A stretch of 64,000 bases of DNA from Megaleporinus macrocephalus (taxonomy: Eukaryota; Chordata; Actinopteri; Characiformes; Anostomidae), in contig CM038716.1 in assembly GCA_021613375.1 (NCBI GenBank), positions 11,702,774 to 11,766,773 on the forward strand, read 5' to 3'. Within the stretch, counting starts at the first letter, position 1. The number at the start of each line of letters is the position of its first letter. Below are positions 47,488 through 58,899 of the stretch, piece after piece. The notes beneath the pieces were generated by a model. That model saw only the letters and a program-made list of their open reading frames with translations, had not been told where the DNA came from and ran no database searches. The position numbers and the translations under genes were made by a program.

Positions 47488-48475
47488 TATGAGAAACAAC
47501 TACCTTGTACTTCCACTAACTGGCCATTTTATTAGAAACACCAACCTTGTACTTTCACTCACTGGCCACTTTATTGGAAACATTTGCCTTGTACGTCCAG
47601 TTAGCAGCTACTTTATTAAAAACACCCATCTTGTACTTCCACAAACTGGCCACTTCATAAGAAACACCCACCTTGTACTTTTACTGACTGGCCATTTTAT
47701 TAGAAACACCCACGTTGTACTTTTACTGACTGGCCACTTTATTAGAAACACCCACCTTGTACTTTTACTGACAGGCCACTTTATTAGAAACACCTACCTT
47801 GTTGATTCACTAACTGGCTACTTTATTAGAAACACCTACCTTGTACTTCCACTAACTGGTCACTTTAATAGAAACACCTACTTTGTGCTTTTACTAACTC
47901 TTCACTTTATTAGAAACACCTACCTTGTTCGTCCACTAACTGGCCACTTTATTAGAAACACCTATCTTGTTCATCCACTAACTGACCACTTTATTGGAAA
48001 CATTTGCCTTGTTCTTTCACTCACTGGCCACTTTATTGGAAACATTTGCCTTGTAAGTCTAGTTAGTGGCCACTATATTGGAAACACCAACCTTGTACTT
48101 CCACTAACTGGCCACTTTAGTAGAAACACCTACTTTGTGCTTTTACTAACTCCTTACTTTATTAGAAACACCTACCTTGTTCATCCACTAACTGGCCACT
48201 TTATTGGAAACATTTGCCTTCTAAGTCTAGTTAGTGGCTACTATATTAGAAACACCTACCTTGTTCATCCACTAACTGGCCACTTTATTAGAAACACCCA
48301 CCTTGTGCTTCCACTAACTGGCCACTTTAGTAGAAACACCTACTTTGTGCTTTTACTAACTCTTCACTTTATTAGAAACACCTACCTTGTTCATCCACTA
48401 ACTGGCCACTTTATTAGAAACACCAACCTTGTTCTTTCACTCAGTGGCCTCTTTATTGGAAACACAACCTTGTAG
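47488..48475. repeat. 42-bp minisatellite, second block (~23 copies)
   Basis: Same unit and variants as 46035-46605. Some units carry the variant agtctagttagtggc (48055-48070 and 48213-48230), about 160 bp apart, so small blocks were duplicated. The 328-codon frame is a by-product. Confidence 0.93.
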
Positions 48476-49439
48476 TTACAGTACAGTCTTCTGGTCTTTG
48501 GCTCTCAGTAATAAAAAGGATGTGGAGCTGAAAGGGTATATTAAGTATGTTCTCTGTATTCAGAGGGTTCTTGTTCTTCAGATTCTAACGGTAAAGCTTT
48601 TCGTCGCTCCTGCCATTAAACTGTTTTTCAATAAAGGCTTCCTCATTAGTCTCCTGCCCCGTGTGTCTGTCTGCGCGAGAGAGAAACAGAGAGCTAATCG
48701 TCGGCGTCACTGCGTGTTTAGTACGTTTAAAGGTTCTTTGTCTCTCCTGTAACAGTTGAAATCAGAGCTGTTCTGTTTTTAGACCTGCCAGGTCGCTCGT
48801 CACTGCAGGCGGAGAACTAGCAGGTCTACCGCAGTCAGACTGTATATGTGCATCTGAAGCTTCAGCACTCCTGGCCAAAAGCACTTCATTGACTTCTGAA
48901 GTGAAAAGAAGTAAACAAAACCTCGACAGCTCACTATAGGAGTCCGTCTCTGCTTTAGGAATCTTCAGCCCCTCAAATCACTGCTTCTAGTTCTGTGATG
49001 GTCTTGCAAGTCTATAAAATCTACCCAGGTTTGAGAAGGTCATTCCAAAAGCTCCAGCTTGTGGTTCTTAAAGTAGTTTATGATGGAACGCTTACATCAT
49101 ATTCGCTTCCAGAATTTGCTAATTTACTCTTACTTTTTTCTACCCATACAACGTTTCATGTACCAACAGCCCAAAGCATGTGTGCGAAATATGGGGTGGT
49201 GGTTCTGGGGGATTTGGGGGGTGTTTAGGACCTTCTTCTTGACATCTTGGATACCCTGAGTGTCTCAAAATCTGTATTCTGGGTGTCTCAGAAATCTATC
49301 TATACAGGTGCCCCAATAAAAATTCAAGGAAAGCTGACCTGCTGTCTTTGGTTGAACTGGTCTGCCTCATGGTGGCGCTGTAGCAAATTGGTTCTTCATT
49401 TCATGGTTAGCAACTGTAATGCCTGGGGCAACTCAGAAA
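48476..49439. other. Single-copy spacer
   Basis: No gene recognised. The last 250 bases contain G-rich words similar to the following array (atatggggtggtggttctgg), possibly diverged outlying units. Confidence 0.35.
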
Positions 49440-51215
49440 AACGTGCTGTACCTTGTGGTACGTCCAAGGTTGAGGGGATAATGGTATGCTGGGGGTTTAG
49501 GGGGGTTTGGGTTCCTCAGTTTCAGGGAAGGGTGATGTTAACGCTATAGTAAAGTTTGGTGGAGGGGGGATAATAGTCTGGGGGTGGTGGGGGTTCAGGT
49601 TTGATCTCACACCCTCAGGTTCAGTAAAGGGTGGTGAGAATGCTACAGTAAAGTTTGGTGGAGGGGGGATAATAGTCTGGGGGTGGGAGTTCAGGTTTGA
49701 TCTCACATCCTCAGTTCCAGTGAAGGGTGGTGATAAATGCTACAGTAAAGTTTGGTGGAGGGGGGATAATGGTGTGAGTGGGTTCCAGGGTTTAGTCTTG
49801 GATCATCAGTTCCAGCGAAGGGTGATGTTAATGCAACAGCAACATGCTACAGTGAAGTTTGGTGGATAGAGGATGATGATCTGGGGGGCAGGGGGTTCAG
49901 GTTTGTGCTCGGACCCTCAGTTCCAGTGAAGGTTGATGTTAATGCTGGTGGAGGGGGGTAATGGTGTGAGTGGGTTCTAGGGTTTGGTCTCAGACCCTCA
50001 GTTCCACTAAATGATGATGTTAATGGTACAGTAAAGTTTGGTGGAGGGAGAATGATGGTCTGGGTGGGTTCTAGGGTTTGGTCTTAGACCCTCAGTTTCA
50101 ATGAAGGGTGATGTTAATGAAGTGTGATGACAATGGTCTGGGTGGGTTCTAGGGTTTGGTCTCAGATCTTCAGTTCCAGAGAAGGGTGATATTAATGGTA
50201 CAGTAAAGTTTGGTGGACGGGGATAATGTTCTGGGTGGGTTGCTGGGTTTAGTTTCAGACCCTCAGTTCCACTATAAGGTGATGTTAATGATACAGTAAA
50301 GTTTGGTGGAGGGGGGATAATGGTCTGGGTGGGTTGTAGTATTTGGTCTTAGACCCTCAGTTCCAGTGAAGGGTGATGCTAATGCTACAGTAAAGTTTGG
50401 TGGTGGGGGGATAATGGTCTGGGTGGGTTCTAGTGTTTGGTCTTAGACCCTCAGTTCCAGTGAAGGGTGATGTTAATGGTACAGTAAAGTTTGGTGACGG
50501 GGGGATAATGGTCTGGGTGGGTTCTAGGATTTGGTCTCAGACCTTCAGTTCCAGTGAATGGTGATGTTAATGGTACAGTAAAGTTTGGTGGCGGGGGGAT
50601 AATGGTCTGGGTGCGTTCTAGGGTTTGGTCTCAGACCTTCAGTCCCAGTAAATGGTGATGTTAATGGTACAGTAAAGTTTTGTGGAGAGGGGATAATGGT
50701 CTGGGTGGGTTCTAGGGTTTGGTCTCAGACCTTCAGTTCCAGTAAATGGTGATGTTAATGGTACAGTAAAGTTTGGTGGCGGGGGGATAATGGTCTGGGT
50801 GGGTTCTAGGGTTTGGTCTCAGACCCTCAGTTCCAGTGAAGGGTGATGTTAATGCTACAATGATGGTCTGTTGGTTTGAGGTTTCAGGGTTTGGGCTCCT
50901 CAGTTCCAGTGAAGGGTGATGTTAATGCTACAATGATGGTCTGTTGGTTTGAGGTTTCAGGGTTTGGGCTCCTCAGTTCCAGTGAAGGGTGATGTTAATG
51001 CTACAATGATGGTCTGTTGGTTTTAGGTTTCAGGGTTTGGGCTCCTCAGTTCCAGTGAAGGGTGATGTTAATGCTACAATGATGGTCTGTTGGTTTTAGG
51101 TTTCAGGGTTTGGGCTCCTCAGTTCCAGTGAAGGGTGATGTTAATGCTACAGTGATGGTCTGCTGGTTTAGGGTTTCAGGGTTTGGGCTCCTCAGTTCCA
51201 GCGAAGGTTGGAATC
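49440..51215. repeat. 94-bp minisatellite derived from a Tc1 transposase gene
   Basis: The unit runs from gtaaagtttggtggaggggg through ataatggtctgggtgggttc and cctcagttccagtgaagggt to gatgttaatgctaca. It corresponds to the transposase segment that reads [11 protein letters not shown] at the protein level. The single-copy version is at 41830-41917 (minus). Landmark spacing is 94 bp (50583, 50677, 50771). The last four copies are a 73-bp form that has lost the gtaaagtttggtgg segment (50833, 50906, 50979 and onward). About 19-20 units; early units are more diverged. Confidence 0.93.
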
Positions 51216-52089
51216 CTGTCAGTCCTGAGCAGCTGAAGAACTTTCAGGCAACATCCTGAGCAGATCATCTTTGTGATGAAGGATTGTGCTGCTGGTTTGT
51301 TTAATCTTTGGTGATAGATTTGGTGGAATGTATGGCTATATCTGCGAACCAAAGATAGACTTGGAACTGAGCAATAAGGCGAGCAGGGCGTACGTGGCCT
51401 GGATTTGCATAAGGCCGGTGCATGAGTCGTTCAGGGAACTGTTACGTGAGCGCGCTGCCCTTTAAACGCCGAATCCTCCACAGAGGCCTCGACCCCCTGC
51501 TGATCGCTGCTGCAACACGTTCCACAGGCGCTAACCTTTCTCTGCTGAACTTCAACTGCAGGGTAACCTGGGAACTGTGCACAGCTCCTCGGCTCACTTT
51601 CACCCTCCTCGTCTTTTCCTCCCTCCTCGCTCTGCGCGCCTGTTTCTCCGACTCAGCTTCTCGTCTTAGCTGCTTTGCTTTTTTTTCCTTCTCTCTTGAC
51701 CTTGTCTTCTTTTCTCCGCTCGCCGTGAGAGATCAAGGACTCTCGGCTGAGAACATGCAGAGCTAACGCTGCTCAGGTTAGCGGACGTGTATTTTTAGGT
51801 TAACGTTGAAGGATCAAAACTCAAGATTCTATTAATGCTGCACAATAATTTTGGTGTTGTTAGGATTTGGTCCTAGGCTCCGTTTCCCGATAACGATTGA
51901 TCTTAGTGATTTACGAACAACTTTAAGAACAACGTGACTTTAAGAACCCCAATTTTGCTAATGTTTCCGGAACGCCTTCTTAGTCTCCAAACTTGCGAAC
52001 TAGTTTCAGGTAGCTCTATTTTGACTCTGCCCCCCGCCTCAGCGCTGAGTGGGCACTTAGAAGGAACTAAAAGTCAAAGGTCCTCATCT
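51216..52089. other. Single-copy DNA, partly CpG-containing
   Basis: 51380-51770 is GC-richer and has an open 114-codon frame of low complexity without family signature. 51870-52060 contains cgtttcccgataacgattga and gtttccggaacgcctt, resembling a common fish MITE. Ends not resolved. Confidence 0.35.
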
Positions 52090-52231
52090 ATTACTATTAC
52101 AACTAGTACTACTACTATTATTATTTAACTACTACTACTACTACTATTCCTATTACTGCTACTGCTATTACTTCTACTACTGCTACTACTATTACTATTA
52201 GAACTAATACTACTACTATTTTTATTATTAC

Positions 52232-52262
<31 letters not shown>

Positions 52263-52447
52263 ATAATTATTATTATTATTATTATTACTTCTACTACTAC
52301 TACTACTACAATTACTATTACAACAACTACTACTACTACTGTTATTATTATTATTATTACTACTACTATTCCTATTACTGCTACTGCTATTACTTCTACT
52401 ACTGCTACTACTATTCCTATTACTGCTACTGCTATTTTTATTATTAC

Positions 52448-52525
<78 letters not shown>

Positions 52526-52674
52526 TTCTACTACTACTACTACTACAATTACTATTACAACAACAACTACTACTACTGTTATTATTATTATTATTACTAC
52601 TACTATTCCTATTACTGCTACTGCTATTACTTCTACTACTGCTACTACTATTACTATTACAACTAATACTATTA

Positions 52675-52721
<47 letters not shown>

Positions 52722-53047
52722 TTCTACTACTACTACTACTACAATTACTATTACAACAACAACTACTACTACTGTTATTATTATTATTATTACTACTACT
52801 ATTCCTATTACTGCTACTGCTATTACTTCTACTACTGCTACTACTATTACTATTAGAACTAATACTATTACTATTTTATTAGTACTATTATTATTATTAT
52901 TATTATTACTACTACTACTACTATTCCTATTATTACAACAACAACAACAACAACAACTACTACTACTACTGTTATTATTATTATTATTACTACTAATATT
53001 CCTATTACTGCTCCTACTATTACTTCTACTACTACTACTACTACTAC

Positions 53048-53080
<33 letters not shown>

Positions 53081-53156
53081 TAATACTACAATTGCTATTA
53101 CTGCTACTACTATTACTTCAACTACTACTACTTTTACTATTATATGTAATACTATT

Positions 53157-53187
<31 letters not shown>

Positions 53188-53384
53188 TTACTAATACTAT
53201 TCATATTACTTCTACTACTATTACTTCTACTACTACTACTACTACTATTACTATTACAACAACAACTACTACTACTGTTATTATTATTATTACTACTAAT
53301 ATTCCTATTACTGCTACTACTATTACTTTTACTACTATTACAACAACTACTACTATTATTATTATATTATTATTATTATTATTG

Positions 53385-53439
<55 letters not shown>

Positions 53440-53514
53440 TAATACTACTACAATTCCTATTACTGCTACTACTATTACTTCAACTACTACTACTTTTACT
53501 ATTACATGTAATAC

Positions 53515-53575
<61 letters not shown>

Positions 53576-53689
53576 CTATTAATACTACTACTACTACTAC
53601 TGTTAATATTATTATTACTACTACTATTCCTATTACTGCTACTACTATTACTTCTACTACAACTATTACTATTACAACTAATACTACTA

Positions 53690-53737
<48 letters not shown>

Positions 53738-53852
53738 CTATTACTGCTGCTACTATTACTTCTACTACCACTACTACTACTATTACTATTATCAATACTA
53801 CTATTATTACTACTACTCCTACTACTATTACTATTACAACAACTACCATTAC

Positions 53853-53906
<54 letters not shown>

Positions 53907-53938
53907 TACTATTCCTATTACTGCTACTACTATTACTT

Positions 53939-53971
<33 letters not shown>

Positions 53972-53987
53972 AAAAATAAAAAATAAA

Positions 53988-54027
<40 letters not shown>
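52090..54027. repeat. Trinucleotide mosaic (ATT/ACT/AAC/CTG), ~1.9 kb
   Basis: Only trinucleotide-phased words occur: long (ATT)n runs alternate with ACT, CTG and AAC stretches. A super-period is visible: cctattactgctactgct recurs near 52149, 52371, 52416, 52608 and 52804 (mostly about 200 bp apart). The array ends in (AAT)n at 53985-54026, after an aaaaaataaaaaat step. Confidence 0.95.
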
Positions 54028-54169
54028 GTGATGATGTCCGCTTATCTGTTGACAATGATGTCATGTGACGTAGTGCTTCATGTTTGGTGCCACGGGCAAA
54101 TACACAACCTTAAAAAATACACAAATTACTTTTTTCTATTTTGCAATACTGAGGGTATTCCCCGAACCA

Positions 54170-54223
54170 ACAGGACCTGATTGATTTCCCTCTGGGTTCA
54201 GTAAAGTATCTATCTATCTATCT
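54170..54223 (+). mobile_element. LINE 3' tail with (TATC)n
   Basis: gatttccctctgggttcagt followed by aaagtatctatctatctatc is the usual 3' end of a fish non-LTR element. The TATC microsatellite is its tail. Confidence 0.55.
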
Positions 54224-54225
54224 GA

Positions 54226-54365
54226 AGAGCCCTTAGGACACCAAACCAAACCCCTAACTGCTCCCTAGGTACTGTATATAGGACTGCCCAGCACTCTGGA
54301 CTCCAGGCAAGTGTGCTCACTGCCCCCTGTTGTGTTTATGTGGGTGCTTCACTGCTTGGATGTGC
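54226..54365 (+). mobile_element. SINE body fragment (head lost)
   Basis: cctaactgctccctaggtac, ctgcccagcactctgg and gctcactgccccctgttgtg match the SINE body. The segment between the two tcactgc words (54317 and 54348) is single copy here, the ancestral state of the ~50-bp array unit. Confidence 0.7.
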
Positions 54366-54864
54366 TAAATGTGTGCAAACAGATGTGGTCAATAGCTCTA
54401 AATCTTAATTCTATAAATTCTACCGGTGGGTATGTTGTGTGTATGTGACTCAAGCAAGCTGTGTTCATACATTTCCAGTCCTTAAACCCATGTAACCATC
54501 CTCCTCACCATCACCTACCAAATACTGATGCTATTGCTAATAGATGGCCAGTTAATCCTGCAAGCAAAGTCTCTCCCAATGCAAGTGTAGGACGGGCTTT
54601 CTTCAAGACATTCAAAGCTCCACCTCATCTTACTGCCAGTTCAGCTACATCAGCTAACAGATGCCTGCATTGGTTAGGATTGCACTAAGTGATGGCCAGA
54701 GAGGACAGTTTTGCTCACCCGGACAGAACGAGGCCAATTACGCTCCCTTGGACTCCCAGACAACTATAGCATTCTCAGGAATCGGATGGGCACTAGGGAT
54801 GTGACTGTAGTTAGCCATCCTCCAGTCGTTCCATAGCTTCTGACCACAGAGCCACTCACTGCTG
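54366..54864. other. Single-copy spacer
   Basis: No recognisable gene or element. Confidence 0.4.
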
Positions 54865-55100
54865 TGGTCAGCACTGACCACACTGTCAGTTTTATTGCCG
54901 TGCTAAGAATAGACCATCACCTAAATAATATCTTGTCAACAGCAGTCTTGTGGTCAGAAAGTGGTCCATGATGAATGGGGTGGGGGGGGTGGGGGGGGAG
55001 TATGGGGGCTGATAAATTATGCAGACAGGCCACGGTGTGGAATTGTACACCCAAGTAATGGACTTATAAGGAAGGTTGAGCTGATAAAGCAGCCAGTCAA
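54865..55100. mobile_element. Diverged MITE P-like fragment
   Basis: cagttttattgccgtgctaa, gaccatcacctaaataatat and gagctgataaa resemble MITE P blocks. A G-rich insertion lies at 54978-55002 (GGGG runs separated by T). Confidence 0.4.
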
Positions 55101-55322
55101 AGGAAATGCTAATGAAATGCAACTTATTCCTCGAGACCCTAAACCAGCTGCCTTGAAATCTTTTGGACTCTGCCTTGCCTCGGTCTCTGGGTAAGGTGGT
55201 AACCGAGGTGGCTGGACACTGAATTATTACAGAATATCAACCAAACCAGGACAAATTGAATGCCTCAGTTCTTAAACTAGGACTCAAAGCCCTAGCTAAA
55301 GTGATGGCTGATTGGCAGCTAC

Positions 55323-55380
55323 AATGGATGGATGGATGGATGCTTTATTGCCCCCAAAGGAAATTTAGGCAACCAGTACC
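55323..55380 (-). mobile_element. LINE 3' tail, antisense, with (GGAT)n
   Basis: The reverse complement reads tttcctttgggggcaataaa followed by gcatccatccatcc, a typical LINE terminus with a tetranucleotide tail. Confidence 0.55.
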
Positions 55381-56139
55381 TTATACACAACGCAGGTACA
55401 CAAAACAATGAAATACTATACAATATAGCAACCAACAAACACAGGAATAGAATATTTTAAGAATATATATGTTTCCAGTTCAGTTCCACAGGTTTACATG
55501 TGTATTGTTGGGTTTCAAAGCTTCAAGTGGAAAAGCTCCCTGAACAAACAAGACAGAGGGCTCAGTTTTCAGGTCCCACACTAGCAAAGCCCAAAGCTAC
55601 ATATCCATAGCTGCATTTCATTTATTTTGGTTCTGATTGCAAAGCAAATTATAAACATGACTAGCATTTGTTCCCAGGACAATTAATAATTAATTATATA
55701 TTTGTTTGTGGTCAACCACACACACAAAAAAAGATGGCCAACGGCTCATTAGCATGATTATCCTGGCCCACCAGGGGGCCGCAGGACGCAGGTTAAAAAC
55801 TACGACTGTACAATTTAAACAGAATCTGTTTGTTGGGGAATTCATTGACCTTGCTGAGATGGTCTAATTGACTATTATTTGTTTGTTGATGTTCGTTGAT
55901 CCCAAAATTAAAAGATGGGATGATGACACGAATGTTATTATTACTATGTTTACATTTAATAAAAACAACTGAGGCAAATTGGTTCATTTGACGTTAGCTG
56001 GTGATTCTTGATAAGTTTGATTGGAGAAAGAAGCAGAACATAATCTTACTATGACTTTAATATAATAATTAATAAGGCTCTCGCTATATATAATTCTTGT
56101 GCACATATGATCTGGAACGTCTACCAACCCACACACTTT
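55381..56139. other. Single-copy spacer
   Basis: No gene or element recognised. Confidence 0.4.
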
Positions 56140-56760
56140 GATAATGGAGATGTGGTGTTCTAGATATTTCTTGCCATTTGGCTCTAGGTAATGCTAGCAT
56201 CAGAGGTAACATATTGACACAGATATAATGTTGTAGATAGTTACTTGCATTCAACCCTAGCTAATGCTTACTGTTGTGGAAAGATATTAACAGAGCCCTA
56301 GCTAACACTAACAGTTGAGCTAATATATTAATGGAAATGCAATGTTCTAGATAATTACTTGCATTTAGCCCTAGTTATCACTCACAGGTGGGGTAATATG
56401 TTAATGGAGATGTAATGCTCTAGATAGTTCTTGGCATTTAGCCCTAGCTAACACTAACAGTTGAGGTAGTATTCTAATGAAGGTGTAATTTTCTAGATAG
56501 TTCTTGGCATTTAGCACCAGCTAACACTAACAAATGAGTTAATATATTAATGTAAATGTAATGTTCTAGATTTCTAGATGTAGATGTTCTAGTTCTAGAT
56601 GTTTAGCACTAGCTAATACTAACATCTGACAGAATATGTTAATAAAGATATGATGTTCTAGACCATCCATGTGTGTAGCAATAGCTAATGCTAACAGTTG
56701 ATGTAATATGTTAACAGAGATGTAACATTCTAGATAGTTCTATATGTTACTCACTGCAGG
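56140..56760. repeat. Degenerate ~75-bp tandem repeat, about nine copies
   Basis: Each unit combines ttaatggagatgtaatgttc, tagatagttcttggcattta and gccctagctaacactaacag with drift and partial deletions. An old array. Confidence 0.85.
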
Positions 56761-57445
56761 ATCCGAGATAATATCAATGTTGTTAGTTTGTTGAATGTTA
56801 GTTGAACTGCATCTGATCAGCAGGTAAATCAGGTGAGATTAAAATAAGAGAATGTGTACTGGCAATAGGACACGCCCCATAGAGGATGGGGGTGGGCTCA
56901 GCAGTGGCTCGTTATTATTTAAAGGAACAGACACTCAAAGCAGCCTTTCTGAACAGGGCTGTTTAACGGGGGGAAGCTTCTTCCTGGTGGTGTGTCATTT
57001 CATTAGGACCCCGGAGAGACCATGTTGACTTGAGGAAAAGGGGTATAATCCCATCTACCAGTGGAAAGGGAAGAACATGGGACCACCACTGACCAGATAT
57101 CATTTAACTGATGGACCGTTCTTAACACATCAGTGATCAGACCCAGCAATGTTGCAATCGATTGATAAATAGCTCCAGGGTTAGAAAGTGATTGATGACC
57201 AAGGCCTAGGGTCATGTGGAACTACAAGGCAAGGGTGTCTGTGGTACTCCAAAGCTAGATGAGTGCCGAGAACAGACCACCACTCAAAACTATCACTGGT
57301 CTTGTGGTCAGACACTGACTAATATTAAATAAGGTAATAGGTGGACAACACCAGGCCATAGTCTGCAATCACAACCCTTCCAGATCTAAAGGGTAGATGA
57401 CCCTCTATAGGCACAAGGTACCTAATAAACTGGCAATTCAGTGCT
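56761..57445. other. Unassigned DNA, partly MITE P-like
   Basis: 57000-57400 holds accaccactgaccagatatc and ggtcttgtggtcagacactg, weakly like MITE P. It ends in ggtacctaataaactggc (57417-57434), which resembles a Tc1-type terminal repeat related to the 42-bp array core. Confidence 0.3.
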
Positions 57446-58435
57446 TATGCTTCCGAACAATTCTCTTCGAGTAGCGTTCCACTTCTTTCCTCCAGAGACT
57501 TCCGTGCAAAAGTGGCAGGTCTGACTGGAGGAGCTGGTTCTTACCGCCTCAGGAAAAGGGCAAACTCTACTTTCCACCCCCTCCTTTGCTTTTCCCGGAC
57601 CGTTCCTTTTTTTCTGAAATGAAAATATAATGATGCGTTTGCGAGCGGAGGCCGCTGGCGGCTCGCGGCTATTCGCTGTGGCAGTGACGGCCTCTTGAGC
57701 TTTAAAAGCTCCAGGTCCTAGTCAGATCCATTCCAGGCGCACTCCAGCTGAAATGAAACGTCCAGCACTTCAGACAAATGGATCACGACAGAATACAGTC
57801 AAGCCTTCCACAAACAGGAAGGCATGCTCAGATATGACGGCGCTGTGAAATATTTCCAGACCCTGATGTGATTCTGAAAAAATAAATAATAGCACTTCAT
57901 TCACTTCTGCGGGTTTTATGATTGCGATTTTTTCATTTAGCGCTCCGGTCAAGCGCGGTCGCCGGGCTTTTCCGATCTGGAGGAAGAGGCCGTGTATATA
58001 GGTAGATGGGATTAGGCAGATTATCCCTCAAGTCGCTCGAGCGAAACATGAAAGAGAGGAGAAAGTGAGAGAGAACAAAGCCAAGCTTCCGTCCACATGG
58101 GCATCAGAGAGTTATCGGATCGCAGGTGTACTTCCAGGCTCTTCATTTACATCCAAATGATCGGCGCCCAGGCCAGCCCTAAAGCCACCGTTAAAGCCCA
58201 TCAAAGCCATGGGGGTGTTGGAGGGGGGGTGGGGAGGGATCTGGGTGTTCTCACAGGGAGTCCCAGGGTCTGTGCCCCCATCAAAAATGCCCCCCCACTT
58301 CCACTAGTTCATGATTGGCATTCTGAGTCTGCAGCATGGAGCAGCAGAGGGTGCAAAATGAGCTTCTCTGGCTGGGCTTGTAGCCAGCCAGTGGCATACA
58401 AAGAGCAGGAGTTTGGTGTGCAGGTGATTTAGATC
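57446..58435. other. Single-copy, CpG-containing island
   Basis: 57620-58000 is non-repetitive with CpG-rich words (gcgagcggaggccgctggcg). 58210-58240 is G-rich. No coding signature. Candidate conserved non-coding DNA (inference). Confidence 0.4.
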
Positions 58436-58870
58436 CTCTTCCCAATCAGTGCTTGAAGGAATAGTAAAAATTCCAGCCTTGACCGGGGGATCATCTTCCC
58501 AATCAATGCTTCAAGTAATAGTAAAAATTCCGACTTGATTGGGAGACTCTTTTCTCAATCAACACTTGAAGAATAGTAAAAATTCCAGCCTAGGCTGGTG
58601 GGATCATCTTCTCAATTAACACTCAAGGGAATGAAAGAACATCCAGCCATGTCTAGGGGTTCCTCTTCCCAATCAATGCCTAAAGGGATAGTGGAAATTC
58701 TAGCCTTGACTGGGGGATCATCTCAATCACGTTTGAAGGAATACAAAAAATTCCAACCTTGGTCGGGGGATTACCTTCTTAATCAATGGCTAAAGAAATA
58801 ATTACAATTCCAGCCTTAACTGAGGGATCCTATTTCCAATTAATGCTTCAAGAAAGAGTGAAAATTGTGA
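58436..58870. repeat. Degenerate ~57-bp tandem repeat, about eight copies
   Basis: Each unit has a cttcccaatcaatgcttga-like block, then aatagtaaaaattccagcct and tgac(c/t)gggggatcat. It runs into dispersed repeat A copy 3. Confidence 0.85.
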
Positions 58871-58899
58871 AAAAGTGGACCATCTTATATCTCTGTTCA

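Noticed and set aside
46228..48475. 174- and 328-codon frames with MRNTYLV/LTGHF repeats
   Set aside because: A 42-bp tandem unit equals 14 codons. The frame is a consequence of the repeat, which itself resembles a transposon end.
51422..51766. 114-codon frame in CpG-containing DNA as an exon
   Set aside because: Composition-driven (Ser/Leu/Phe-rich, T- and C-rich DNA), no splice sites or domain that I can support.
53092..53986. Poly-leucine frames (116, 98 codons)
   Set aside because: Product of TTA/CTA trinucleotide repeats.
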